Shown: positions 26,175 through 35,474, counted from the stretch's first letter. The stretch: DNA of 64,000 nt from Bacillota bacterium (GCA_023439505.1 JAEXNR010000043.1:46307-110306), one strand, 5' to 3'. The notes: a model not told the origin generated them from the letters alone. Translations and numbers: made by a program.

Positions 26175-27644
26175 CTATATCATCTCAGTAAACATGTCCT
26201 TTAATGTGGGATATAGTTTTTTGAAGACATCATATTTCTGGTTATAAAGAGAAACTACGTTTTCATCCTGTTCTGTTGTATCTATAACTTTGATCAGCTT
26301 GGCAGCAGCCTCTTCCACGGTATTGTATTTACCGCAGCCTACGGACGCCAGAATAGCCGCACCGAAAGCTGGACCTTCCACCGAATTAATCTTATCCACC
26401 TTAACATTTAAAACATTGGCGATGATCTTACACCAAAGAGGACTCTTTGCCCCTCCGCCATTGATTCTGATTCTTTGTATATCCACTCCAAGTGACTTCG
26501 TGATTTCGAAGGAATCACGAAGAGCAAATGCCACACCTTCCAACACTGCCTGTGTCATATCGGCACGGGTGGTGTCCATGGTCATTCCAATAAAGGCCCC
26601 TCTTGCATCCGGGTTATTGTGAGGTGTTCTCTCTCCCATCAGATACGGCAGGAAAAATACTTTATTCTCGCCAAGTTTCGTAATATCCTTTTGCTCTGTT
26701 CCATACTCCCTGGTTCCGATAATTTCATCCATCCACCATTTATTAGAGGCCGCAGCTGATAACATAACTCCCATAAAATGATACTTACCATCGGCATGGC
26801 AGAAGGCATGAAGCGCATTGTTATCATCTACCGCAAATTCCCTGGTGGAAATAAATACTACCCCGGAGGTTCCAAGAGATACATTACATTTGCCCTCGCC
26901 TACGGTTCCTGTTCCTACTGCAGCAACTGCCTGGTCCCCGCCACCGGCGATTACCTTAACCGTCTGAGGAATTCCCAGTTCATCGGAAGCGCTCTTGGTC
27001 ACGGTTCCTACAACGCCATAACTTTCATATACCTTTGCCATCTGGGAAGGCTTCAGCCCACAAAGATCAAGCATCTCCACAGACCATTTTTTATTTTTAA
27101 CATCAAATAAGAGCATGCCGGAAGCATCGGATACGTCCGTACAATGAACTCCGGAAAGCTTATACGCAATATAATCCTTTGGAAGCATTACCTTTTTAAT
27201 TCTCTCAAAATTCTCAGGTTCATGCTTTTTTACCCAGAGTAACTTGGGAGCGGTAAAGCCGGTTAATGCCATATTAGCCGTATAGCCGGATATTTTTTCT
27301 CTTCCGATCTCATGATTTAAGTAATCACATTCTGCCTGCGTACGTCCATCATTCCACAGGATCGCCGGTCGAATGACATTATCCTTCTCATCCAGAATAA
27401 CCATTCCATGCATCTGTCCGCTAAAGCTGATGCCATCGATTTCAGATTTGTCGCAATCCTTCGTTAATTCTTTGATCCCATCAACGAGGGCTGTATACCA
27501 GTCCTCAGGATTTTGCTCTGACCAGCCTGGCTTTGGAAAATAAATAGGATATTCTCTTGTCACGATACTTTTAATGTCACCTTTTTCGCCCATTAATAAT
27601 AGTTTTATGGAGGTTGTTCCTAAATCAACACCAATATACAACAT
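26175..27644 (-). CDS. xylB: xylulokinase
   Basis: XylB (489 residues, FGGY carbohydrate kinase family) phosphorylates D-xylulose to xylulose 5-phosphate, feeding the pentose phosphate pathway. The N-terminal phosphate loop is GVDLGTTSIKLLL, followed by GWSEQNPEDWY and SGQMHGMV, which are typical of xylulokinase; the C-terminal INGGGAKSPLWCKIIAN is the FGGY signature 2 region. AAAGGAGATATACAA precedes the ATG. It is divergent from a ROK/XylR-like regulator. No xylose isomerase or transporter gene is in the window, so xylA must lie elsewhere. Confidence 0.93.
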   Translation of the reverse strand: MLYIGVDLGTTSIKLLLMGEKGDIKSIVTREYPIYFPKPGWSEQNPEDWYTALVDGIKELTKDCDKSEIDGISFSGQMHGMVILDEKDNVIRPAILWNDGRTQAECDYLNHEIGREKISGYTANMALTGFTAPKLLWVKKHEPENFERIKKVMLPKDYIAYKLSGVHCTDVSDASGMLLFDVKNKKWSVEMLDLCGLKPSQMAKVYESYGVVGTVTKSASDELGIPQTVKVIAGGGDQAVAAVGTGTVGEGKCNVSLGTSGVVFISTREFAVDDNNALHAFCHADGKYHFMGVMLSAAASNKWWMDEIIGTREYGTEQKDITKLGENKVFFLPYLMGERTPHNNPDARGAFIGMTMDTTRADMTQAVLEGVAFALRDSFEITKSLGVDIQRIRINGGGAKSPLWCKIIANVLNVKVDKINSVEGPAFGAAILASVGCGKYNTVEEAAAKLIKVIDTTEQDENVVSLYNQKYDVFKKLYPTLKDMFTEMI

Positions 27645-27742
27645 TTGTATATCTCCTTTCCTATAGACAATGTTAACTTTGTATTACTGCTAACTCCCAA
27701 TTCATGGCTATGAATATATTTCAACAAATGATTCCGATGGGG

Positions 27743-27762
27743 AATGATTGATCAAAATCATT
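27743..27762. promoter_or_regulatory. inverted repeat upstream of xylB
   Basis: AATGATT-GATCAA-AATCATT is a perfect 7-bp-arm inverted repeat; a third direct copy of AATGATT is at 27727-27733. It lies about 100 bases before xylB and may be an operator. The protein that binds it is unknown. Confidence 0.35.
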
Positions 27763-27858
27763 GTGTCTCATTATTGCGTGGGGAGAAAACAGTAATATAT
27801 TTGTGAATTCTTCCTTACAAAATGTGATTTTGCTCTTTTAAAATATAAATATTTGATG

Positions 27859-27889
27859 TATAGTTAATTTATTCATTGATTAAACTATA
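27859..27889. promoter_or_regulatory. candidate XylR operator
   Basis: A near-symmetric site with TATAGTT and AAACTATA arms lies between xylB and the ROK regulator. It resembles the TTAGTTT...AAACTAA layout of Firmicute XylR sites, with a slightly longer centre. The rest of 27645-28082 shows only AT-rich DNA and the inverted repeat at 27743. Confidence 0.45.
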
Positions 27890-28082
27890 TCATGATAAAT
27901 ATATCAATTTCCATCTATAATGTCAAGTAATAATAAAGGACACGCTATTAATTTTACCTGCCGACAATAAAATCATTCATATTTTTTGATATAATAACCG
28001 ATTTCTGTCCGTAAGCCTCTTTCCAAGGAAACTTATTTATGATAACATAAAAACAATATTTGAAATACGAAAGGTGACTGTG

Positions 28083-29258
28083 ATGATTACAGGTAGCAAA
28101 GAACTAATCAGGGATATTAACACCAAATTAGTGTTAGAAACAATTATTAATAATACCGCAATTTCCAGAGCGTCAACAGCCAAATATCTTGGATTGACGA
28201 AAGCAACCATCTCGGCCATCGTTCAGGAATTGATTAATAAAAAACTAATTATTGAAATTGGCAGTGATGATACCAATCTGGGAAGAAAGCCAATTTTATT
28301 AAGCTTAAATAAAAGGGCGGGTTACTCCATCTGCATCGATATCGGCGTTGATACCATTTCTGCGCTTGTATCGGATTTAGCGGGGGAAGATAACGTGATC
28401 AAGCAGATTAAGACCCCAAAAACCACAACGCACCTTGTCCAGATTCTGATTGGTTTAATTGAATCGATGAAACCTGCACAAGAATCTCCATATGGCCTGG
28501 TAGGTATTACCTTAGGTATTCACGGTGTAACGGTAAATAACCAGGTTTCTTTTACCCCTTATTATAACCTGTCCGGCATTGATCTGGCGGGGGAACTGGA
28601 ACAATACCTAAATGTTCCTGTTTACCTGGAAAACGAAGCTAATTTGTCCGTCATCGGTGAGAAGACCTTTCAATATGATTATGCCAATATTGCTAATATC
28701 AGTGTGCATTCCGGAATCGGTCTCGGAATTATTATCAATCATCAGTTATATACAGGATACAATGGAAGAGCCGGTGAGTTTGGACATACTATTGTAGAAA
28801 TCGATGGCAGACAATGCCCCTGTGGCAATCTGGGCTGCCTGGAACAGTATGTATCTGAGCGTACCCTGATGAAAGAATTTGCTGCCAGAAAATCACCTTC
28901 AAATGCTGACGCAGAACCTTCTGATTTTTCATTCTTTATGGAATGTTATCAAAATAAAGATGAAGATGCCCTTGCTATCATGAATCAGTTTATTAAATAC
29001 ATGTCTGTGGGAATTAATAACATTCTGAATGCTTATAATCCCGACATTGTAATTATCAACAGTTCCTTTACAATTTATTTTCCCCAGATTATTCAAAAAA
29101 TCGAGGACTCACTTTCCAGCAGGATGAACAGCTATGTAAAAATTGTTCCCTCCGTCCTTCAGGATACTTCTATTCTACTCGGTGGAATTTGCGTGGCAAT
29201 TCGAGGATTTCTCGGTATTGAAAAGCTGATGTTAAATTATCTGGATCAAGGCAAATAG
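28083..29258 (+). CDS. xylR: ROK family transcriptional regulator (XylR-like)
   Basis: About 391 residues: an N-terminal winged helix (AISRASTAKYLGLTKATISA) followed by a sugar-kinase-like ROK domain. The ROK zinc motif is CPCGNLGCLEQY, and GRAGEFGHTIVE precedes it as in the family consensus. Divergent orientation to xylB and an operator-like site between them suggest xylose-responsive repression. The ATG at 28083 follows AAAGGTGA; the earlier GTG at 28074 overlaps that site. The exact effector is inferred from context. Confidence 0.85.
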   Translation: MITGSKELIRDINTKLVLETIINNTAISRASTAKYLGLTKATISAIVQELINKKLIIEIGSDDTNLGRKPILLSLNKRAGYSICIDIGVDTISALVSDLAGEDNVIKQIKTPKTTTHLVQILIGLIESMKPAQESPYGLVGITLGIHGVTVNNQVSFTPYYNLSGIDLAGELEQYLNVPVYLENEANLSVIGEKTFQYDYANIANISVHSGIGLGIIINHQLYTGYNGRAGEFGHTIVEIDGRQCPCGNLGCLEQYVSERTLMKEFAARKSPSNADAEPSDFSFFMECYQNKDEDALAIMNQFIKYMSVGINNILNAYNPDIVIINSSFTIYFPQIIQKIEDSLSSRMNSYVKIVPSVLQDTSILLGGICVAIRGFLGIEKLMLNYLDQGK

Positions 29259-29265
29259 AAAAACC

Positions 29266-29299
29266 AGACCAGTTACCTATCCTACTGGTCTTTTATTTT
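29266..29299 (+). terminator. terminator of the ROK regulator gene
   Basis: An 8-bp stem (29266-29273 with 29284-29291), a 10-base loop and a T-rich tail just after the stop. Confidence 0.75.
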
Positions 29300-29397
29300 G
29301 TCAGGAATATAATTCATCTAATCTTCTCTTGTTTAACGGAACATCTGCGTCAAATAACATATAATATTGTAAAGCATATAGAATGTCAGGGGAGTCT

Positions 29398-29991
29398 ATG
29401 GACCAGAATACCACCCCGCAAAATAGGATATCACAAAACGGTGATGTCCTGCGTATAGAAAATGCTGTCATTGAGGAAGCATTTACCGATACTCATAATA
29501 CAGGATTTATTCTTATTTCCTATGGAGTCGAAGGACAGAATAATATGACAAACAAGAGCATGATCCGCTTGAATGTGGGAAATAACACAATGATCACCAA
29601 TCAATTCGGAGAAGCCCTATGTTTGTGTGATTTAAAAGAAGGAATGCTGGTGGATGCGGATTTTTCAGCTGCCATGACAAGAAGTATTCCTCCCCAGTCC
29701 AATGCTTTCAAAATCCTGGCCTATACTGAGGTACCTTCTACCGTTATTGTCACAGATCGCGTGGTCAATGTGGATCAGGAAAACGGATTTTTGCTTACCG
29801 GTAATCCTTACGATATTTATGATCAAATGATATTTACCGTATCCAATGATACGGTGATCGTGGATCAGACTGGAATGCCCCTGTCCCTTATGGCAATCCA
29901 ACCCGGACAGCTGGTCCGGGTAGAACATGCCATCTTCCAGACAATGAGTATCCCTCCACAATCACCGGCATTTCGTATTCAGGTTATTTAG
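29398..29991 (+). CDS. two-repeat protein of unknown function
   Basis: About 197 residues built from two similar halves of about 90 residues. Each ends with a matching motif: MTRSIPPQSNAFKILAY in the first and TMSIPPQSPAFRIQVI in the second. Predicted beta-rich, with no signal peptide or membrane helix. The ATG at 29398 follows AGGGGAG; the earlier ATG at 29383 has no site. Upstream, CATATAATA near 29358 looks like a mother-cell sporulation -10 (SigE/SigK type), but the -35 is uncertain. I do not recognise the family; a spore-associated role is possible given neighbours at 31.6 and 35.5 kb. Confidence 0.55.
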   Translation: MDQNTTPQNRISQNGDVLRIENAVIEEAFTDTHNTGFILISYGVEGQNNMTNKSMIRLNVGNNTMITNQFGEALCLCDLKEGMLVDADFSAAMTRSIPPQSNAFKILAYTEVPSTVIVTDRVVNVDQENGFLLTGNPYDIYDQMIFTVSNDTVIVDQTGMPLSLMAIQPGQLVRVEHAIFQTMSIPPQSPAFRIQVI

Positions 29992-30081
29992 AAGAAACTT
30001 TTTCACGTAGTACCATTTTAGTCTCTTTTGATTTTGTATGTCACTGCATTAGTTCCGGCAATGGCATACAAAATCCATCTT

Positions 30082-31365
30082 TTAAAGCATTTCCCTCAGC
30101 TGATGTTCAAACACCCATTTGGGACTATACCTTTTTCTGGCCTGGATTTTTGCATGGATGACAGGATTTTGCCACATTGCTTCCAGAATAATCTGCGCAT
30201 GCTCTTCATAATAATCCATTTCACCAGGATAATAACTTTCCTGTGTCTGATATCCAAAATTGCAGGCATCCCATCGCATAAAATATGCATTCAGGGTTTC
30301 CCCTAATTCTTTTAAAGCGGGAACACACTCATTTAATATCAGGAAATTCCCCATCGCTGCTGCTTCCAGTGCAGTTAATCCAAAGGACTCGGAAGCGGAA
30401 GGGCATATAAAAAGGTTGGATAAGGAGAATAACTCAAGAATAGCATCCCTGGTCAGTCCCATGGGATATCCCAAGTCATTTAGAAATACCATATCCTCCC
30501 GCGAAAGACCCGCACCGATTCCTGCATTTGTAATATATTCCTTATATTGATGCGGGTCTGTATCCATGGCACTGAATTCGCAGAAGATCACTTTTACTTC
30601 CTTTTTACTTACTTTCTTTATTGCTCCCGCCAGCATGGCAACCTTCTCAAACTTCTTACCGGTGGTAAATCTGGCCGGATAAATAATCAATACATCCGGT
30701 GAGATCAGATCCGTTTTAGAATGTAATTCTTTTACCTGTTCCGTCATTTGCCCGATTAAATCCAGGGTATTGTTAAGTACCCGACATTGATTCATATCCA
30801 CATGAAACTGCCTTGAAAGAGATTGTAATCCACATTCCGTGGGATAAGTATAGATGGTGTTCCTCATCGGACTATATCTGGCAGAATGGGGCCAGGATAT
30901 CTTCTGGTCGAACCATGCCTCATCCGGGAGAGAATGTGTAACTGCAATAAAGCGCAGCTTAGGCAGCTTCCTGGCCGCATAATGAACCGCCACATTATGC
31001 AGCAAATGCCATCCCTGATAGTGAATATCGTGCATCATACAAACATCCACGTCCTTTAACTTTTCTGCCAGGTCTTCACCTATCACGGCTGCCTCTTCTT
31101 CAAATTCCGGGTGAATTGGCAGATCTGGCGCACTGTAATCCCTCCAGTGAATCTGTTTACCCAAATATCTGTTACATACGCCGGACCATTCAATCCTCTG
31201 ATCCAAATAAATTCCATGTTTCTCAGTTTCGGGCATATCCTCACAAACCAGCATTTTAACTTCTATTCCTGCATCCAGAAGCATTCTGATATGTTCTGCA
31301 ACCACATTAACCAGGGAATAGATGGTTGCAAGTCCTCCAAACATTGTTAAAATCCCAACCTTCAT
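30082..31365 (-). CDS. GT4 family glycosyltransferase
   Basis: A 427-residue GT-B fold enzyme. The N-terminal MKVGILTMFGGLATIYSLVN is a typical donor-lobe start, and the C-terminal PSASESFGLTALEAAAMGN carries the GT4 EX7E-type nucleotide-sugar motif. IIYPARFTTGKKFEK marks the hinge. There are no membrane helices, so it acts in the cytoplasm. It is divergent from the choice-of-anchor A protein with a Thr/Ser/Cys-rich tail, and glycosylation of that tail is an attractive but unproven link. Donor and acceptor are unknown. Confidence 0.82.
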   Translation of the reverse strand: MKVGILTMFGGLATIYSLVNVVAEHIRMLLDAGIEVKMLVCEDMPETEKHGIYLDQRIEWSGVCNRYLGKQIHWRDYSAPDLPIHPEFEEEAAVIGEDLAEKLKDVDVCMMHDIHYQGWHLLHNVAVHYAARKLPKLRFIAVTHSLPDEAWFDQKISWPHSARYSPMRNTIYTYPTECGLQSLSRQFHVDMNQCRVLNNTLDLIGQMTEQVKELHSKTDLISPDVLIIYPARFTTGKKFEKVAMLAGAIKKVSKKEVKVIFCEFSAMDTDPHQYKEYITNAGIGAGLSREDMVFLNDLGYPMGLTRDAILELFSLSNLFICPSASESFGLTALEAAAMGNFLILNECVPALKELGETLNAYFMRWDACNFGYQTQESYYPGEMDYYEEHAQIILEAMWQNPVIHAKIQARKRYSPKWVFEHQLREML

Positions 31366-31623
31366 CTATCTGCCTTCCTGTACACTTACATGTACCTCTC
31401 ATTCTCCAATAGAGATCAATTTCTTTATAATTAACCATATGCCGGCTCAGCGAAGACTATCCATACATTTACGACTCTTATCTCTAAAAAACTTATTTAA
31501 CCTCGACACATTTCAACAAACTCAGAATATGATATTTATATAATAATGTACCGAATCTGACTTTATAGGAACAGAATTGGTGCTCAGCTATTTCCTAAAA
31601 CAACTATTTAATGGAGTGATTAT

Positions 31624-33078
31624 ATGAATGCAAGAACAATAACAAAAATGATAACAAAACATCCCCCCCTCTCACAGGCCGCGGAATATAATCTGTTTGT
31701 CCAGTGCGATGCATTAATGAAACAAAGTGATATAGGGGGAAGAGCTGCCATAGGCAGTAATGCCGCTTTTGACAACCTTACCATCGGCAAAGAACTATGC
31801 TCCCCTGAATGCCCTCCCTTTGGTACGGATCCCTCTCTTGTTACAGGTGGCAATCTCTCCTGGCAAAAGGGTACCAATTTCAGCGGAAACACGATAATGC
31901 ACTTGATCGGCTTATATCATACAGATGATGTGCACTATCTCAATGCAGACAAAATACAACAGCCGATTCGTGTGCTTCATTTACCTGTATCAATCAGAGA
32001 TACCTTTCGATATCTGATTTGCGCGTCATTTGAATGGTCAAATTTCTGCGGTCTGGAGAATCTAACCAGATCCTACAACATCAACGGACATATTGTATTA
32101 ATCGGGCTGAATAGTGTTCTGAATGCCTTCTATCTTTATGAAGATAGAATCGCAGATCCTGAGAATATCCTCGGCACGGGAGGAAATACCATCAGTAAAA
32201 TACGCAGTATTACCATAATTACTCCACCCGGATCAACCAGCGTCATCAATGTTGCCGGAAGAATCGTGGATATTCGTCTTCTTGACGTATTAAGAAGAAC
32301 AGACACCCCCAAGTTTATCTCGTTTGCCTTCCACTCCATATCTAAAAATTTTGATTTTGGAGCCAAATTTTGTGCCAAAGATTGTGAAAAAATTCTATGG
32401 AATTTTTCCGACGCAGATCGTATTACCATTACGAACAGTTATCTCCCCGGAACCATATTAGCTCCCAGTGCAAACCTTATTGTAAAAGGCAGCACCATTG
32501 ACGGTAATGTTATCGTAAGAAATATTGAAGCATGTGCAGAGGGACTCAGAAGAACGGAACTTAATAATTGCCTGTTCCGTGGATATCTTCCCAGAGTACG
32601 TTGCGGCTATCCGATCCCTCCTTGCCCTCCGCCTGTGACGACCACACGCTGTACCACGACCACGACTCCCTGCACTACTTCAACAAGTTCCTGTACCACA
32701 TCGACAAGTTCCTGCACTACCTCAACAAGTTCCTGTACCACATCGACAAGTTCCTGTACCACCTCAACAAGTTCCTGCACTACCTCAACAAGTTCCTGCA
32801 CTACCTCGACTCCTTGTACGACTACCACCCACTGTACTACGACAACAACTCCTTGCACCACAACCCACTGTACTACGACAACAACTCCTTGCACCACGAC
32901 TCACTGTACTACGACAACGACTCCTTGCACCACAACCCACTGTACTACAACAACGACTCCTTGCACCACAACCCACTGTACTACAACAACGACTCCTTGC
33001 ACCACAACCACACGGTGTACCACAACCACACGCTGCAGCTCCTCAACGACTACCTGCCCTTATTATCGTTATTATTAA
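31624..33078 (+). CDS. choice-of-anchor A domain protein with Cys/Thr repeat tail
   Basis: A 484-residue protein. Residues ~20-310 match the choice-of-anchor A pattern (EYNLFVQCDAL, GRAAIGSNAAF, LVTGGNLSW, then ILWNFSDAD, GTILAPSANL and DGNVIVRNIEA). A Pro-rich hinge (YPIPPCPPPV) leads to about 140 residues made of CTTSTSS heptads and CTTTTTPCTTTH dodecads. Unlike most relatives it has no signal peptide and no sorting motif, which suits a spore coat or exosporium protein assembled from the mother cell. The regular Cys could crosslink and the Thr could be glycosylated. GGAGTGATT precedes the ATG. Confidence 0.7.
   Translation: MNARTITKMITKHPPLSQAAEYNLFVQCDALMKQSDIGGRAAIGSNAAFDNLTIGKELCSPECPPFGTDPSLVTGGNLSWQKGTNFSGNTIMHLIGLYHTDDVHYLNADKIQQPIRVLHLPVSIRDTFRYLICASFEWSNFCGLENLTRSYNINGHIVLIGLNSVLNAFYLYEDRIADPENILGTGGNTISKIRSITIITPPGSTSVINVAGRIVDIRLLDVLRRTDTPKFISFAFHSISKNFDFGAKFCAKDCEKILWNFSDADRITITNSYLPGTILAPSANLIVKGSTIDGNVIVRNIEACAEGLRRTELNNCLFRGYLPRVRCGYPIPPCPPPVTTTRCTTTTTPCTTSTSSCTTSTSSCTTSTSSCTTSTSSCTTSTSSCTTSTSSCTTSTPCTTTTHCTTTTTPCTTTHCTTTTTPCTTTHCTTTTTPCTTTHCTTTTTPCTTTHCTTTTTPCTTTTRCTTTTRCSSSTTTCPYYRYY
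32671..32796 (+). repeat. six 21-bp tandem repeats encoding CTTSTSS
   Basis: Consecutive 21-base units at 32671, 32692, 32713, 32734, 32755 and 32776 alternate between two sequence variants. Their length is a multiple of three, so every frame stays open and spurious ORFs appear on both strands. Copy number is expected to vary between strains. Confidence 0.85.
32833..33012 (+). repeat. five 36-bp tandem repeats encoding a Cys/Thr dodecad
   Basis: Units start at 32833, 32869, 32905, 32941 and 32977, each coding for two Cys spaced by TTTTTP and TTTH. Small substitutions distinguish the copies. This is a protein-coding minisatellite, not a CRISPR array, since there are no unique spacers. Confidence 0.85.
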
Positions 33079-33103
33079 TATAAAAGGTGTTGTGAACAAT
33101 AGG

Positions 33104-33171
33104 AGGAACACATTGTTACTTTTTTTATCCCCCAAACATGCAGGGAAATAAAAAACAACAATGTGTTCCTC
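33104..33171. terminator. 68-base imperfect palindrome between convergent genes
   Basis: A 15-bp perfect outer stem (33104-33118 with 33157-33171) encloses an inner partly paired segment that holds a T run, C-rich and G-rich stretches and an A run. It lies between the repeat protein and the diguanylate cyclase. It could end both transcripts, although no T-tract follows the outer stem on either strand. A small non-coding palindromic element is an alternative. Confidence 0.45.
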
Positions 33172-33290
33172 ATATTCTGTGACAGATAATTTATCTCTTT
33201 CCATATCTCTATGTCTATGTACGGGGCCAAACTAATGCAGCTACATTATTACGCATAAAGTTTTCCAACTCACCAATCGGCCCGGGCGTA

Positions 33291-34553
33291 CTAATATAAC
33301 ATCCCTGAGTCTTCGGTTAATTCATATTTCATGGACGCCTCAAAGAACTGTACATTATTTTTTCCTAGCTCTTTTGCCTTATACATTGCCGTATCGGCAT
33401 TGCGCATAAGCTCGATCTGTTCTTGTCCGTCAAAAGGAAAGACCGCTACACCAAAGCTTGCACTGGTCTTTATTTCGTTATTCCCAATATAAAACGGATT
33501 TAAGAATTCCCTACGAATCTTTTCCAGATCAGCATATACCTCATCCCGATCAATTTTCCGCTCAATAATTAAGGCAAATTCATCGCCACCGATTCTTCCA
33601 ATGGTATCTTTTATATGGATATGCTTTCTGAATCTGTCCGCCGCCTCTTTGATAAACAAGTCCCCTATATGATGCCCCATAGTGTCATTAATTTTCTTAA
33701 AAGAGTCTATATCTATAAAAACGGTATAAAACTTAAGCTCTTCTTCCTTAAATCTATAAATCAGATCACATATTTTATCTACAATAGATTTTCTGTTGGG
33801 TAACTCTGTGACCCCATCGTAGTGAGCCAGATAATATAATTTTTCTTCGTTCTTCTTTAATTCGGTGTTCTTTTCATTTAATTCATAATACCTGGAACTG
33901 AGCTCCGCGTGGGTAGCGGCAATATTCTGATATATCTGCTCCAGTTCCTCCCTCTGCTTTACTTCCGTCATATACATATTGTTAATACGATGATAATGCG
34001 CCTGATTAATTAAGTGAACGACAGGCGCTATCACGATTACGAGCGCAATTAAAATCACCTGAATGATATAATAAATTGTTCCATATTCAAATGGATGTTT
34101 TGAAAGCACCAATGAATAATACATTCCTACAAACATAACGGAAGCAGTTACATAGTTCAACATAATTTTTGTCATTCGTATCGATGAAATAATCACATTA
34201 AGAAAAGCAATGGTCCATATGGAAGGCCCGAGAAAGTCATAGACCCTTACGGTTACAAAAATTAATACGACAGAAAATAAAATTGAGATCCAATGGGTGA
34301 TGATTCTCGTTTTAATTTTCATATAGGGTGTTATTAAAAAACATAAGCATAGAAACAACATAAAAGCACTGTCATAGACAGAGCTTTTATTCTCATAATG
34401 TAATATGAAGTTTGCAATTGAACCAATTAATAATACCGGGATACCATAATAACAACCAATATAGTTCTCCATCTCCTCTATGGCATTCATATCAGAAGAT
34501 TCATTTATCATTTTTATGATGGCTGGAATGGTTCTCGGTCTCTTTGTTATCAT
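33291..34553 (-). CDS. membrane-bound diguanylate cyclase
   Basis: A 420-residue protein: an N-terminal membrane module with about six hydrophobic helices, a coiled-coil segment rich in Glu/Lys, then a GGDEF domain. The active-site motif RIGGDEFALI is intact, with FIDIDSFKKIND upstream. The inhibitory I-site (RxxD five residues before GGDEF) reads HIKD, so product inhibition may be lost. It converts two GTP into c-di-GMP in response to an unknown membrane signal. The start at 34553 follows AGAGGTGAT; a longer TTG frame to 34574 is less likely. Confidence 0.88.
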   Translation of the reverse strand: MITKRPRTIPAIIKMINESSDMNAIEEMENYIGCYYGIPVLLIGSIANFILHYENKSSVYDSAFMLFLCLCFLITPYMKIKTRIITHWISILFSVVLIFVTVRVYDFLGPSIWTIAFLNVIISSIRMTKIMLNYVTASVMFVGMYYSLVLSKHPFEYGTIYYIIQVILIALVIVIAPVVHLINQAHYHRINNMYMTEVKQREELEQIYQNIAATHAELSSRYYELNEKNTELKKNEEKLYYLAHYDGVTELPNRKSIVDKICDLIYRFKEEELKFYTVFIDIDSFKKINDTMGHHIGDLFIKEAADRFRKHIHIKDTIGRIGGDEFALIIERKIDRDEVYADLEKIRREFLNPFYIGNNEIKTSASFGVAVFPFDGQEQIELMRNADTAMYKAKELGKNNVQFFEASMKYELTEDSGMLY

Positions 34554-34707
34554 ATCATCACCTCTTGAATTCAATACCCATCAAGCTGCCAATTTTAATA
34601 CGTTCTTACTTTCTCTATTATCTTCCATCATCACCATTCGGTCAACAAGTTTCTTCAAGAATTGCTTATCAAAATCTTATAATCGTTACTGTTAATCCGA
34701 TGGCCCC

Positions 34708-35454
34708 TCAAATTGAATCATCTGAAAGGTAATTGATTAATTCCATCCAGTCATTAATTGTCAGACAGGTTGAATCCGGTGAGATTTTATTCTCGGAATC
34801 AATGGCTCCCCTGTACCAAATGGGATAGATTCCGGCCCGAAAAGCTCCCTCCACATCAAAATATGCGTTATCTCCGCAATACCAGACTTCTCTGGCATCC
34901 AGATGAGCTTTTCGAAGTGCCAGTTCAAAGATCCTCGGATGAGGTTTTCGGAAGACAAATTCACTGGTTGCAAGAATAAATTCAAATTCATGTTCAGGGA
35001 GTAATTCCCTCAATCGTTCCTCCAGCGCCATACCGCTAAAGGAGATATTACTGATTACCCCGCTTCGAATACCTTCTGACCGTAAAAATGCAAGTAACTC
35101 CTGAATATGTTCGGTAGGTTTCTTTTGTGCCGCATTGTCCCAAAAGACCCGTTCAATTTCTCCCGGTGTTAAATCAATTTCCAGACCAAAATATTGATAA
35201 AGATAATTTTGAAATAAATGATTATGTACTTCCACATGATGAGATTTTCGTACATCCGGATCAAATCTTCCGATCTCCCGGTCCAGGGTTTTAGAAAATT
35301 CCTGAACTTCTCTGGCAGAGACCTGATAAGGATTGCTCCTGGCATGCTTTAATACCGCCTTCATACCCTTCAATCCATCAAATCTCTCCTCAAAAATCAG
35401 TGTCTGTCCATAATCAAACATTATCATTTTCGGTCTTTTCATTCTAATAACCAT
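34708..35454 (-). CDS. HAD superfamily hydrolase
   Basis: A 248-residue HAD enzyme. Motif I is FDYGQTL, in which the second catalytic Asp is replaced by Gly; motif II is GVISNIS; motif III Lys lies in FRKPHPRIF; motif IV is CGDNAYFDVEGAFRAG. The missing acid/base Asp is seen in some HAD subgroups and may mean a different acid or reduced phosphatase activity. It lies 20 bases after the SASP gene on the same strand. Substrate unknown. Confidence 0.8.
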   Translation of the reverse strand: MVIRMKRPKMIMFDYGQTLIFEERFDGLKGMKAVLKHARSNPYQVSAREVQEFSKTLDREIGRFDPDVRKSHHVEVHNHLFQNYLYQYFGLEIDLTPGEIERVFWDNAAQKKPTEHIQELLAFLRSEGIRSGVISNISFSGMALEERLRELLPEHEFEFILATSEFVFRKPHPRIFELALRKAHLDAREVWYCGDNAYFDVEGAFRAGIYPIWYRGAIDSENKISPDSTCLTINDWMELINYLSDDSI

Positions 35455-35474
35455 GCCCTTTCCAAAGTCAGATC

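Noticed and set aside
32671..33012. CRISPR array
   Set aside because: Units are contiguous without unique spacers, lie inside a gene, and no cas genes are present.
32568..33083. Alternative-frame ORFs over the Thr/Cys repeats, on both strands
   Set aside because: Repeat units are multiples of three bases, so all frames stay open; only the frame continuous with the anchor domain has a start, a ribosome site and a domain.
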